This document shows positions 1-11,200 of a DNA stretch of 64,000 nt, one piece after another. The stretch spans positions 212,402,583 to 212,466,582 of the forward strand of contig NC_134643.1 of NCBI RefSeq assembly GCF_030463565.1, given 5' to 3'. The position numbers were made by a program, and so were the translations under genes. The notes beneath the pieces are model-generated. The model searched no databases and was not told where the DNA came from. It saw only the letters and a program-made list of their open reading frames with translations. The stretch comes from Pelecanus crispus (lineage: Eukaryota > Chordata > Aves > Pelecaniformes > Pelecanidae). How positions within the stretch are numbered: position 1 is the first letter of the stretch; every line of letters starts with the position of its first letter.

Positions 1-755
1 CTTTATGTCAACATGAAGCCAAAGGCAAAACAAAAAGATATCTGTGAAAGCTGCTCTGAACTAGCTATGGTCCAAAAAGTTACATGTTTTGAATTGAGCT
101 CTACATTTGTATATGTCTGCCTGTTCCTCATCTGTAAAATAAGTATGTAAAATGAGTATGTAACAGTATTGTGTGAGCTCATAAAGTGAACATTGATACA
201 TGAAAGACTGTTACATGCTCAGATGTAGCAATAATGAGAGCCAGATAAATGGGTAGGCTCTGATTGTATGGACATGTGTGCTTGTATAGAGTCAGAGGAT
301 GCACGGTATGTTAATGACTTTAATGGGATGTGCCTGAGTGCACGGCTGCCTTCGGACATCAGCTCTGAACCCATCATAGTGACAGTTTGATAACAGAATT
401 CAGGCACTGAAATACTCCAAGGAAGAAACAAGCTGCTTTGGATGATCTCTGTAGATAGCAGTTTGCTGGAAACTTGAATTATGAATTCATTAACAATTTA
501 ATTTTATACAAGCTTCTAAACATCTGAATGTTGATACTTGAGGTATGGCCTTTTGTTTGTGATATTCATAAAGTTACAGTTCTCCTGCAGAAAGTCAGAC
601 TTTTATCACTGAACAATGTGAAAGTATCATTTTAAAGGTTGTTTCAGAAATACAGAGGACATATCTATACAAAAATTTTACTTATAAATTGAATTATTAT
701 AACTCTACTTGAAAATAAGTTCTTTGGGGGGAAAAAAAAACCCAGTACTTTGATC
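1..755. other. Intergenic AT-rich sequence
   Basis: No gene, repeat family or RNA recognised. Only short chance ORFs are present. Confidence 0.6.
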
Positions 756-1685
756 ATACTGATTATTTAATCACCAATGACACAGACAGAGGGATCAAGT
801 TCACCCTCAGCAACTTTGCAGATCACACCAAGCTGAGTGGTGCGGTTGACGTGCCTGAGGGATGGGATGCTGTTCAGAGGGACCTGGACAAGCTTTAGAA
901 GTGTGCCCATGTGAATCTCACAAAGTTCAACAAGGCCAAATGCAAGGTCCTGCATCTGGGTCAGGGCAACCCCCAGTTTCAATACAGGCTGGGGGATGAA
1001 GGGAAGGACTTGGGGGTACTGCTGGATGAAAAGCTGCATATGAGCTGACAATGTGCTCTCACAGCCTGGAAAGCCGACCACATCCTGGGCTGCATCAAAA
1101 GCAGCGTGGCCAGCAGGTCAAGGGAGGTGATTCTGCCCCTCTACTCTGCTCTGGTGAGACCCCACCTGCAGTGCTGCGTCCAGCTCTGGGGCCCTCAGCA
1201 CAAGAAGGACATGGACCTGTTGGAGCGGGTCCAGAGGAGGGCCACAAAAATGATCCGAGGGCTGGAACACCTCTCCTACAAGGACAGGCTGGGGGAGTTG
1301 GGGTTGTTCAGCCTGGAGAAGAGAAGGCTGCGAGGAGACCTTATTGCGGCCTTTCAGTACTTAAAGGGGGCCTACAGGAAAGATGGGAGCAATCTTTTTA
1401 GCAAGGCCCGTTGTGACAGAACAAGGGGTAATGTTTTTAAACTAAAAGAAGGTAGGTTTAGGCTAGATATAAGGAAGAAATTTTTCAGTGAGGGCGATGA
1501 AACACTGGAACAGGTTGCCTGGAGAGGTGGTAGATGCTCCATCCCTGGCAACATTTAAGGTGAGGTTGGATGGGGCTCTGAGCAACCTGTTCTAGTTAAA
1601 TATATCCCTGCTCATTGCAAGGGGGTTGGGCTAGATGACCTCTAAAGGTCCCTTCCAACCCAAAGCATTCTATGATTCTATGATT
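756..1685 (+). mobile_element. CR1 LINE, 3' fragment, degenerate
   Basis: The plus strand encodes the C-terminal part of a CR1 ORF2 (reverse-transcriptase polyprotein): [17 protein letters not shown] text near 920, then [40 protein letters not shown] and [20 protein letters not shown]. The frame is broken by in-frame stops (for example after DLDKL near 898 and near 1046) and by frame changes near the 3' end, so it is dead. It ends in the CR1 hallmark ATTCTATGATTCTATGATT at about 1668-1685. The 5' end is truncated, as is usual for CR1; its exact start (about 756) is approximate. No target duplication was seen. Confidence 0.93.
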
Positions 1686-3316
1686 AATGTTTACTGTCTC
1701 ATATTCTACTTTTCTAGTGCTAAAACTGATTGAGAAAATAGTTTTAGTTCAACTTACAGCAACCAGTTCCATTCTAAGGGTATTTGCATATTGCTACCCT
1801 GAACATCACTATACACAGAACAGAACAGAAAGACTTTCCCTTGATGTAAAAATTGATTTCCCTTTGGTGATAGGCATGTTGTTTGAATAGTCCTAGATCA
1901 CGTTCAGAGACCATTTGTAACATTATGTATTATTCCATAATAAGTTTGGTGGAAGATTCATGATAAATATTCCCAAGTCACTGAAAATTATTTGAGAATC
2001 TGAAAGTGTGTTACACTTGATTTGCCTATGAACAGTGAAAAGCATTTCTTGAAACTGGGAATATTCAGGTTCAGTGTTAGGAATTCATTACTTGTACGTG
2101 ACCCAAGGAACCAGCCTAATTTTAAGGGAGTGAGCACTAGCATGGCCCATTTATTTCAGCTGTACTAACTCTTAAACTAAGGGCAAAGATCTACTAACAT
2201 AAATTAGCTTCCAGTAGGAAGCTACACTATACATTACTGATGCTCTCATTATATCTGAATGTCAAACATAAGATCTTCACCTTCTTTTCACCTTTAAATT
2301 CTTTTGTTATTTAATCACAAAGCATTCATTCATTTCCTTGCAGAGGAAATCTTATTATCTTTCACTTGAATTGTAACTTTAACAAATGGTTAGTGAAGTC
2401 TGAAATTAAGATATTGTTTTTGGAGGAAGAATCACAGAGTGGGGTTCATATCACTAAGCTCAACACAAACATTTAGACATCTAAAGTCTAAACATCTGTA
2501 TCTGAATTAGTTGTCCAGACACTCTTTATATTCCACAGAAAGATACAAGCATCTTTGAAGAGACAAACCACCTGGCTAATTTTATTCATCTACTGTAGCA
2601 GGAGATCATATTCTCCTTTTTTTTTCCTCCATTGACTGTAAGGGGAGTCTAGAAAATTCTTACATCTTTAAATGTCTACAATATGGAAGTACAAAGTTTG
2701 GTGAAATGAATTTTGATCATTGTGTCTGAGAAATGCTACTTTCAGGTGCATATTTTTACAGAAAGGGTTTTAAAATTAGATCTTTATAAATTATAATATT
2801 GTTTGATAGTGTTTTATATCCAAAGGAGATTATGAATATTCTTCAGTTGCTTGCTCTGTTATTAAATATTGTTGTGTTTTGGGTTAAATAGCATCTCCCC
2901 ACCTAAATATTGTTCTAGCTCTTAGTTATGACTTTGCTAATTTTTCTGAGTAATGAGAATTAGGAGCTTAGGTGGGCAAAGTAGGAAAATACATAAACAT
3001 TATTTTTAAGAACAAACAGAAAGAAAAGGGCATAGTGTCTCAGCAGGCAGGTTACAGCAAGCTAGTGACAGTGACTTAACTATTAGCTAAACACCTCTAT
3101 ATAGATTCAGGATTTTGAGCTGAAGCATAGGAAATATTGGCTTACACTCTTCAACTAAGACACATTAATTTTGAAATGTAATAGATATTTTTGTAGCATA
3201 GTAAATATTTCAAAACATTTTTGAGTCATTAGAATCAGGTGCATGACTCATTAAGAACAAAAAAAGTTAATACTCAGTTGCTACATCAGATCAGCCTAGA
3301 TGTTCCTCCGAATAAC
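1686..3316. other. Intergenic sequence, nothing recognised
   Basis: AT-rich, with only short chance ORFs. No repeat boundary or RNA gene could be identified. Confidence 0.55.
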
Positions 3317-4020
3317 TGTACCAGGTGTCCATGGCAAGGTGCTGGCAGCAAGGGGCTGCAGAGGCCTCTGTGAGGAGAGCTGGTTCCATCTGGCTCCAAC
3401 AGCCTCACCGCAGGACACAGTGGAGCCCCTCAGCCAAGATGGTGGTGCCTCTGTGATAACTATTTAAGAAAGGGCAAAACACTGCATGGCGGTATGAAGG
3501 GTGAGAAAAAATGAGAGAGAATCATCTGTGCAGACACCAAGGTCAGTTAAGAAGGAGGGGGAGGAGGTCCTCCAGGCGCCAGAGCAGAGATTCCCCTGCA
3601 GCCTGTGGTGAAGACCATGGAGAGGCAGATATACACACTGCAGCCTGTGGACAACCCACGCTGGAGCAGGGGAAAAGTATGAGGAGGATGTAGTGGCAAA
3701 GAGGAACTGTTATGGGCTGACCACAACCCCCCATTCCCTATACCCCTGCACCGCTTGAGGTAGAAGGGGATCAGGAGACAGGAGTGAAGGAGTGAAGTTG
3801 AGCGTGGGAATAAGGAGTGGGGGAAGGTGTTGTTTTAATATCATCTTTCTTTCTCACTACCCAAATCTATTTTAATTGGCAATAAATAACATTAATTTTT
3901 CCCAAGCTGAGTCTGTTTTGCCGGTGTTGGTAGCTGATAAGCAATCTCCCTCTCTTTATCTGAATCCATGAGCTTTTTCATCCCGTTTTGTCCCCCTGTC
4001 CTTTGAGAAGGGCCGAGTGA

Positions 4021-4025
4021 GTGAG
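4021..4025. repeat. Target-site duplication GTGAG, left copy
   Basis: Matches GTGAG at 4620-4624 on the other side of the solo LTR. Confidence 0.85.
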
Positions 4026-4619
4026 TGTCCTGGTTTCAGCTGGAATAGTTTTCTTCCTAGCAGCAGGCACAGTGCTGTGTTTTGGATTTAGTAGGAGAAG
4101 AATGCTGATAGCACACTGATTTTTTAGTTGTTGCTAAGTACTGCTTATGCCAGTCAAGGACTTTTCAGCTTCCCATGCTCTGCCAGGTGCACAAGAAACT
4201 GGGAGGGGGCACAGCCAGGACAGCTGACCCAAACTGACCAAAGGGCTATTCCATACCATATGATGTTGTGCTCAGTATAGAAACGGGAGGGGGGGGGGGG
4301 GTTGGCCAGGGAGCAGCGACTGCTGCTCGGCAACTGTCTGGCTATTGGTCGGTGGGTGGTGAGCAATTGCATTGTGCATCACTTGCTTTGTATATTATTA
4401 TTATTATTATAGTGTTATTATTACCATCATCATTATTATCATAATTATATTATTATCATTACTATTTTACTTTATTTCAATTATTAAACTGTTCTTATCT
4501 CAACCCAGGAGTGTTTCTCACTCTTACTCCTCCGATTCTCCCCCCCATCCCATCGGGGCAGGGGGACTGAGCGAGCGGCTGCGTGGTGCTGAGTTGCTGG
4601 CTGGGGCTAAACCACGACA
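4026..4619 (+). mobile_element. Solo LTR (ERVL-like), inserted in another LTR
   Basis: Starts TGTCCTGGTTTCAGCTGG and ends ...CTAAACCACGACA, with TG...CA termini. It is flanked by the perfect 5-bp target duplication GTGAG (4021-4025 and 4620-4624). Inside are a poly-G run (about 4288-4300), an ATT/ATC-rich microsatellite block (about 4393-4460) and the polyadenylation-type ATTAAA near 4483. No internal retroviral sequence accompanies it, so it is a solo LTR left by LTR-LTR recombination. Confidence 0.9.
4393..4460. repeat. ATT/ATC-rich microsatellite inside the LTR
   Basis: An imperfect run of tta and atc triplets, with ATT reiterations near 4396-4410 and 4430-4460. Such a tract is typical of this avian LTR family. 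Confidence 0.75.
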
Positions 4620-4624
4620 GTGAG
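4620..4624. repeat. Target-site duplication GTGAG, right copy
   Basis: Right partner of 4021-4025; immediately follows the terminal GACA of the LTR. Confidence 0.85.
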
Positions 4625-4670
4625 CCAGCTGGGTGGACATTTGGCTCTTAGCCAGGATTAATCCACCACA

Positions 4671-7321
4671 GAGAAGATATGACTAACTCTTTGAATACGA
4701 TGTAACAATTAAACAGGAGAGATTTTGTGGATAAGCCAAAGGAAGCAATCTGTTTGATGCAAAGTTCATATTCTATTCTGGGTGTAGGAGACACAGAACC
4801 TGTGTTAAGGTTTGAATGCGTTAAAAATTCTGCAAGAGGAAAGAACAATATTGATTGTGACAAAACAGAAGATTACTTCTATTGTTATGTCAAAAGATGA
4901 GATACTGGATAGGAAGATGTTGCTAACAAAATGAAAAAAAGACAACCATGAAAAAGCCAAAGTATAAAATTGCACTGAATTTAACAGAAAAGAACAGACT
5001 CTGATGAAAATAATGCTATGCTCTAAATGAGATTGTTTGCTTAAAACAGCTGAAACAACTTATTTGTAGCACAGGATTTGTTGAGCATGAGCAGCAGCTC
5101 TGACCAATCCTGGCTGTCCTCTAAACTATTTATACTACTTTATTTTTGTCAGTCTATCAGAGAAGGTACATTTTAAATTGTTTTCCCATCCTTCGCAATG
5201 TCTCTTTCCTCCATTGATTTGAGATAAATTTGGCACTTGGTCTTCTGATTCCTACAAGGCCAAATCTATAGTAAAAAACATTTTAATTATCTCTTTCTAA
5301 TCAGTGAACTGGCAGGAGGTTGTTCAACTTGTCTTCTCATTTCTGTTAGTCATCCATCTTCGCTTTCCAAAGGACTGGTGTAAGTCTCTTGAGACACCTG
5401 GTCTCAAATCAGTCAATATGCTGCATCATTGCTTTCTTAAATCTACCATACACTCTGTACCTTTCAACAAGATTGATAGGGCATGGGCATGGTAGTTTTG
5501 GACTTTGGCTGTTCTTGAGGGCTATAATAAAGGAAACAACAACCTATTATGTTCACCTCTTCTGTGTGTAAATAAAAAGAAGCAGAAAAAGACAAGTGTC
5601 TACAATGCAAATGCATATGCATATTTTTCTGTGTGGGTGGAAAGCTGACTATGCAGTGACTTCATTTGTGAGACCTAGATATTTACCTTGTGGGCTGCAG
5701 CAGACTAGATTGTCTTATATTTAAAGATCAGCACTGGAAAACATGGATTTACTCTTTGCCCTACTGTGAGTTTTCTAGGTGACCTTAGGTAAATTAACTT
5801 TTGGACCAAATTCTTAGGTATAGATAGCTAAATAAAAGGCTGACTTTGACATGTATTTGTTGCTCCCAAACTCAGTGGAAGATTTGGTAATATAAATGAG
5901 AAGACTACTTAAATGATGCCTAAATATGCATATGTGTGTCAGTTTTAAATTATTAGCTTTACATCTCCGTGCTTCACTTTTGTTAGCTGAAAAATGATAT
6001 AATACTAATACTTATAACAGTATAAACATGAAGCTTGTTTTCAGTAATATTTCTAAGCTGCTTTGAGTCATATAGGACGGGTATGTAAAAATAGATAAAC
6101 AGAGCGCCGTATCCTACAAATCATACTGATCCCGTTGTCCTGGTACTGGTTACTGCCCTGTTCCCTGTCCCACTGGCCTGGTCCTGGTTATCCCACCTAC
6201 TTGCTCGTGGTTACCTTTTCTAGAACAGGCTGTTCAGCAAAATAGTGGAGTAGCACTGGAACAGGCCTGAAGAACTTTACTGCTCTGAAACATAACCAGC
6301 TATCATTCTAAGAGCAATTTTGGATTTTGTAATTTTAGGATATTAATCAGTTTGCATCCATTAAAACTCATAAGAAGACTGTGAACAATGAAGTGACCCA
6401 AAGTGTGTAATACATCCACAAGATAAATCTGATCATGTATAGAACTGTTCCAATCACTTAAGTGAAACCATAATATGCATCCACATGACCTTCTGATGAA
6501 AAGCATATTTACAAGTTTTTATTAAAACAAAGTATCTGCTGCAGTCCTTCAGGCCAAATAGCAATGTTATTTTAGTAATCTACTGTCTGGTAACTGGCCT
6601 TGCTGACTTAAAAGACAGATCACAGACTCATCACCACTTGGTTCTTAATGACATTCTTACTCTGCTTTCTTAAACATAGCTGATTTCCCAGGAACAATTA
6701 AGTAATTATTTTACTACTCTGTACTATCCCTTCTGTGCTGTGGTAATAGACAACAGGCTTCCTCTTTCTCCTCAGTGTATGGGCTTGTATCTTGTATATT
6801 ATGCAGTCCAACAATTATGGAACTATGGATAGATTTGACTGTGAAAATAAGATCCAGGATCTCTCCCTGGGATCATCAGGGTTTCAGACTCTCAGCTTTA
6901 CAACCCGGTATATTCCCATATGTTCCCACATGTTCCCACCAATTGCCATTTAACCATGACAACTCAAGTGCTCCTACTCACGCACTTTTTAAGATAGCCT
7001 CTGGTCTTTGCCTCCTTCCTCAAAAATATCTCCTCTCTGTTTTGCAGCCTGTTTTGTAGATCCCCTATCCAGTAGGAACTCTCCATCAGAGTTTCCTTCA
7101 GACCTCCTATTTCATTGCAAGTCAGAATATTTTTAGCATTCTGCAGCAGCCTCAGTAAGAGGTCTGGCAGCCCTCCTCAGAGGTCCAAAGGGTGTGTTGT
7201 TTCTAATCCTTTCACCCCAATCCATGCCATTCTCTGTTCTCAGGAGGAAAGGAGGTCTGCCAAAAAGTTTGCTGTTCCCAAACTAAGCAGTTGGTTTTGG
7301 TTACTGTGATATACCTATATA
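4671..7321. other. Intergenic sequence, nothing recognised
   Basis: AT-rich with short chance ORFs. A locally GC-rich patch at about 6125-6215 contains imperfect CCTGGT/CTGGTTA reiterations but no recognisable element. Confidence 0.55.
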
Positions 7322-8207
7322 AAAGCTGAGTGGTGCAGTTGACACACCAGGAGGATGAGATGTCATCCAAAGGGACCTGGACAAGCTGGAGAGGTGGGCC
7401 TGTGTGAACCTCATGAGGTTCAACAAGGCCAAATGCAAGGTCCTGCACCTGGGACGGGGCAACCCCCGATGTCAATACAGGCTGGGGGATGAAGGGATTG
7501 AGAGCAGCCCTGCAGAGAAGGACTTGGGGGCACTGGTGGATGAAAAGCTGGACATGGGCCAACAATGTGCGCTTGCAGCCCAGAAAGCCAGCCATATCCT
7601 GGGCTGCATCAAAAGCAGCGTGGCCAGCAGGTCGAGGGAGGTGATTCTGCCCCTCTGCTCTGCTCTGGTGAGACCCCACCTGCAGTGCTGCGTCCAGCTC
7701 TGGGGCCCTCAGCACAAGAAGGACATGGACCTGTTGGAGTGGGTCCAGAGGAGGGCCACCAAAATGATCCGAGGGCTGGAACACCTCTCCTGTGAGGCCA
7801 GGCTGAGAGAGTTGGGGTTGTTCATCCTGGAGAAGAGAAGGCTGCGGGGAGACCTTCTTGCAGCCTTTCAGTACTTAAAGGGGGCCTATAGGAAGGATAG
7901 GAAGAATCTTTTTAGCAAGGCCCATTGTGACAGGACAAGGAATAATGGATTTAAACTAAAGAAGAATAGATTTAGACTAGACATAAGAAAGAAATGTTTT
8001 ACAGTGAGGGTGGTGAAGCACTGGAAGAGGTTGCCCAGAGAGGTGGTGGAGGCCCCATCCCTGGCAACATTCCAGGTGAGGTTGGATGGGGCTCTGAGCA
8101 ACCTGATCTGGTTAAAGCTGTCCCTGCTCACTGCAGGGGGTTGGGCTAGGTGACCTCTAAAGGTCCCTTCCAACCCAAAGCCTTCTATGATTCTATGATT
8201 CTATGAA
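7322..8207 (+). mobile_element. CR1 LINE, 3' fragment with a long intact reading frame
   Basis: Closely related to the copy at 756-1685 but better preserved. It starts abruptly at AAGCTGAGTGGTGCAGTTGA and ends with TTCTATGATTCTATGATTCTATG near 8186-8207. The plus strand encodes CR1 ORF2 C-terminal sequence continuously from about 7362 to the stop at 8151-8153. Visible blocks are [69 protein letters not shown] and a C-terminal [20 protein letters not shown]. An upstream TGA in the same frame near 7353 interrupts it. Only the region distal to the reverse-transcriptase core is present, so it cannot move. Confidence 0.95.
7404..8153 (+). pseudogene. CR1 ORF2 C-terminal remnant (249 residues open)
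   Basis: The open frame begins at an internal Met ([18 protein letters not shown]) that is not a biological start; the same frame continues upstream through ERWACVN before a TGA. It contains the C-terminal conserved part of CR1 ORF2 downstream of the polymerase active site. There is no endonuclease domain and no YADD-type catalytic motif. It is a 5'-truncated retrotransposon copy rather than a host gene. Confidence 0.9.
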
Positions 8208-11200
8208 AAGAGAAACCAATAATTTCGTAAGCATCCAATGGATACAAAACCAGAGCTATGAAAGAAAGACCTGCTGCCTCAATGCATAATGGAATAATTT
8301 ATTAAGACATAGTCTTAATTCTCCATAAACTCACAGGTCTTTCATGTATGAACATTGTGACAACTGTGTCTCAGCAACATTTTTTCAAGGCAGTAATGTG
8401 ATCTCTGATAATTGATCTTGAACAGATATATGTGTGGTGATTTAAGATGTTATCACTACAGTTGTCCAGCTTGCTTTTGTGCCAGAGGAGACTATCTACA
8501 CAAAAGGGCAGCAAACTGAATGGATCCAGCTTTTCCAGGTCAGGTCTTAGTATCTGAACACAAACCAGCTTCACCTGCTGAAGTCTGCTAGAGCTTTCCA
8601 GTCAAAGCATGTGATCCTTGCGTTAAATGCCATGAGAAAAATCAGCATCAGTTTGGCTTTGTGGAAGAGTAAAATTGACATGATCAGTGACCACAAACCA
8701 TGAAGGCCTAATTTGTCTGTGAAGCAGTCCTGGCAGGAAGCCATCTCATGCACTGACTTCAGTGGAGATGTAGCAGGCATAAATTTGGTACTCCAGGAAC
8801 ACTTTTGTGTTTGGGATGCTAAAATATTAATGTTTCCAGTATGAGTACTTAAGGTCTACTAAGCACTGTAATTAAACCACCCTAGTTTTATAATTAGGCT
8901 CACAGTAAAACAATTATTTATAGATAGTGAAAAACCGAATGATATCTTAGATTATATGCAGTAATACAGCTACACTTACAATGAACTGTAAAAACATTGC
9001 AAATAATGAGCTACTACACCTTCTTATTTCTGGGCAATGAAACCAAGATAAATGCGTTCATTTTCTTTTGCTAGTGCCTCCAAAATCAAGCATAGACAAA
9101 TTATCTTTAAATGTCTCTCCAAGTACATTCTGGATACTCTAATTTTTTTACAGTATGATTGATCCATAACTTTCAAGCAATAAAATATAAAATGAACTGG
9201 CTTTCTGAAAGAGTTGTGTGAGAGGCCAAACTGCAGCAGATTATGGGCTGGCAGAAGTGGACTCATAGGCAGGTCTACATCAAACTGTTCAAATAGTTAT
9301 AATATGCTTGCTTTTGTGTCTTCGTCTGAAGTTAGATTCACAGGGAGACAACTGATGTCATTCTTAATTAATCAGGCTGATTTACTTAGAACAAAGAGAT
9401 TGTTCAGAAAGATTATTAACCACATTGACAGGATTAGTAGAAAAAGCCCTCTTGCTATACAGAGAAATTTCTCTGAGCGATCATAATATGTGGCCAAGTT
9501 GTGAAATTTGCTTGTTTTGATGGTGCAGTGGATGTTTGCATGACCTGCAGATCAACATACTTTACTGATTTTCTCTCGTATATTGAAAAAAGCTGTGAAA
9601 GTCTGCATTGACCTATTGGCTATCTCATAGCATCAAACCTGTTGGCTGAGCGTCAGTTCCTTCGTCAAAGCTCTGGATTAGGAAAATGGACTTCTGTTGA
9701 AAAAACAAAGTTAACTTCAAAAACATGATTAACACACAAACAGATTTGAGGAGCTGCTGATACACTTAAGCATGTCATATATAGTAGTACACTGTGGCAG
9801 ACATGATGTAATGCTGCTGCCTGAAAGCCATATATATTTCTCATATCTTTTTGGCAACATAATTTCTCTCACCATGCCATAATTTTTTAATGTAAAGGAA
9901 GTGTTATCACATATTTCATATGTACAGCCGGCAACTTAACAATAAAAGGACTTGTCGTTCGGCAGCAATGTGGGTCTTTGTATGGCAAGACATTATAAGG
10001 CAAAGTTAATCCTCGGGTCCCCTTATCCATAGCCTCCATGCCTGTGATTTTCCATGTGTCTAATTCTCATTTGCTGTGGTTAACTGCCAATTAAGAATTA
10101 AGAAAGCTTAATTTTCAGTGTATTTGTGAACAAAACTTTTTGTTTAAATCTGTGTATTTTTGACTCATTAGAAAGGAAGCTTAGTGCCATGTGCACATTT
10201 AATAAGTCTCTGTTTAAGTAAGTGCCTATAACTTGATCACCTCCAAGTGTGTTGCTTAATTATTGTTACTCTGGAGAAACTTATACTTAAAAATTCAGGA
10301 ATAGCAACTCCTTTGTCTCATTCTTGCATTTACGTGACTTCACCTTTCTTTTTAACTCTAGTAGGCAAAGAGAAAGTAAAAAAAATATTTTGCTATTTAT
10401 TCCTTATAGGTCTTGTGATAAAAACTTCAGATTTTTATACTGGAAGAGTACTGTTGATATTGTTGGATTGTTCAAGTTTGAGGTCTATGGTTACTTTACT
10501 GATGGAAGTATAGATTGTGTTCCAGGGAATGCAATAGTATAAAATAAGTCTATATTCAATATGTATTAAAGATTTCATTCAATATGTACTAAAGCTTTGA
10601 CTGCTCTGCTATTGAAAGTCAGAAGTTTAGCTTACAATCCAATTATTGCTAAGGAATTTCTTCCTGAAGTAGCAAATTTTAATTGCAGTAAACTTATGCT
10701 GTGATATTTCTATTTTAATAGAAAGATATTTTGGAAAATACCACATTAGTATGGTTTTCCTATTCTGGGATGCTTTCTATCATGTGGCAGATGACTCAGC
10801 GCAGTTTGTACAGTCTTACAAGGTATACCCAAATACTTAGACTTCTCAGGAATGCAGTGAACTGACCTAGTAGTAACTGGAATCCTAGTAAACCCAGCTT
10901 GTTTGCAAATGTTAAACTAATGTGAACCCTGACCACATTTTCATATCATGTGCTTTCATTTCATGTGGAAAAGCCTGTGAGTGATGTGTTCAGTCTAAAG
11001 GTTGTTCTCTGGTATACAAAGATTTTATCACAGTCAGGAAGAGAAAATATTACTTTCTCAATTTTAATTCCAACAACAAGAGAATTTTGTACAAGAAATA
11101 TAGTGTGCATAGCTGCAAGGCATACTTAATTATTCCTTCTATACTTACATTTCTCCCTCTACACCAATAAAAAATGCAGGGCCTGCCAGTGTGCACATTC

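Larger units (their letters stand above)
3317..4670 (+). mobile_element. ERV LTR of the minisatellite-bearing family, split by a younger LTR
   Basis: Similar, in opposite orientation, to the LTRs at 13523-14592 and 32167-33315. Shared blocks include the GCAGACACCAAGGTCAGT-type segment near 3531, the CCCCTGCAGCC repeat units at 3590-3675, the CTGACCACAACCCCC segment near 3717 and the polyadenylation region ttggcaataaataac near 3880. The 3' part continues after the inserted LTR as GTGAGCCAGCTGGGTGGACA to ...CCACCACA, ending at 4670. Without the insert it is about 755 bp, with fewer internal repeat units than its relatives. Start (TGTACC) and end (CACA) are inferred from family similarity; no clear target duplication flanks the outer element. 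Confidence 0.78.

Noticed and set aside
1106..1558. 150-residue plus-strand frame that looks protein-coding
   Set aside because: It is CR1 ORF2 C-terminal sequence in a truncated copy, not a host gene.
7212..7784. 190-residue minus-strand frame
   Set aside because: Antisense shadow of the CR1 at 7322-8207.
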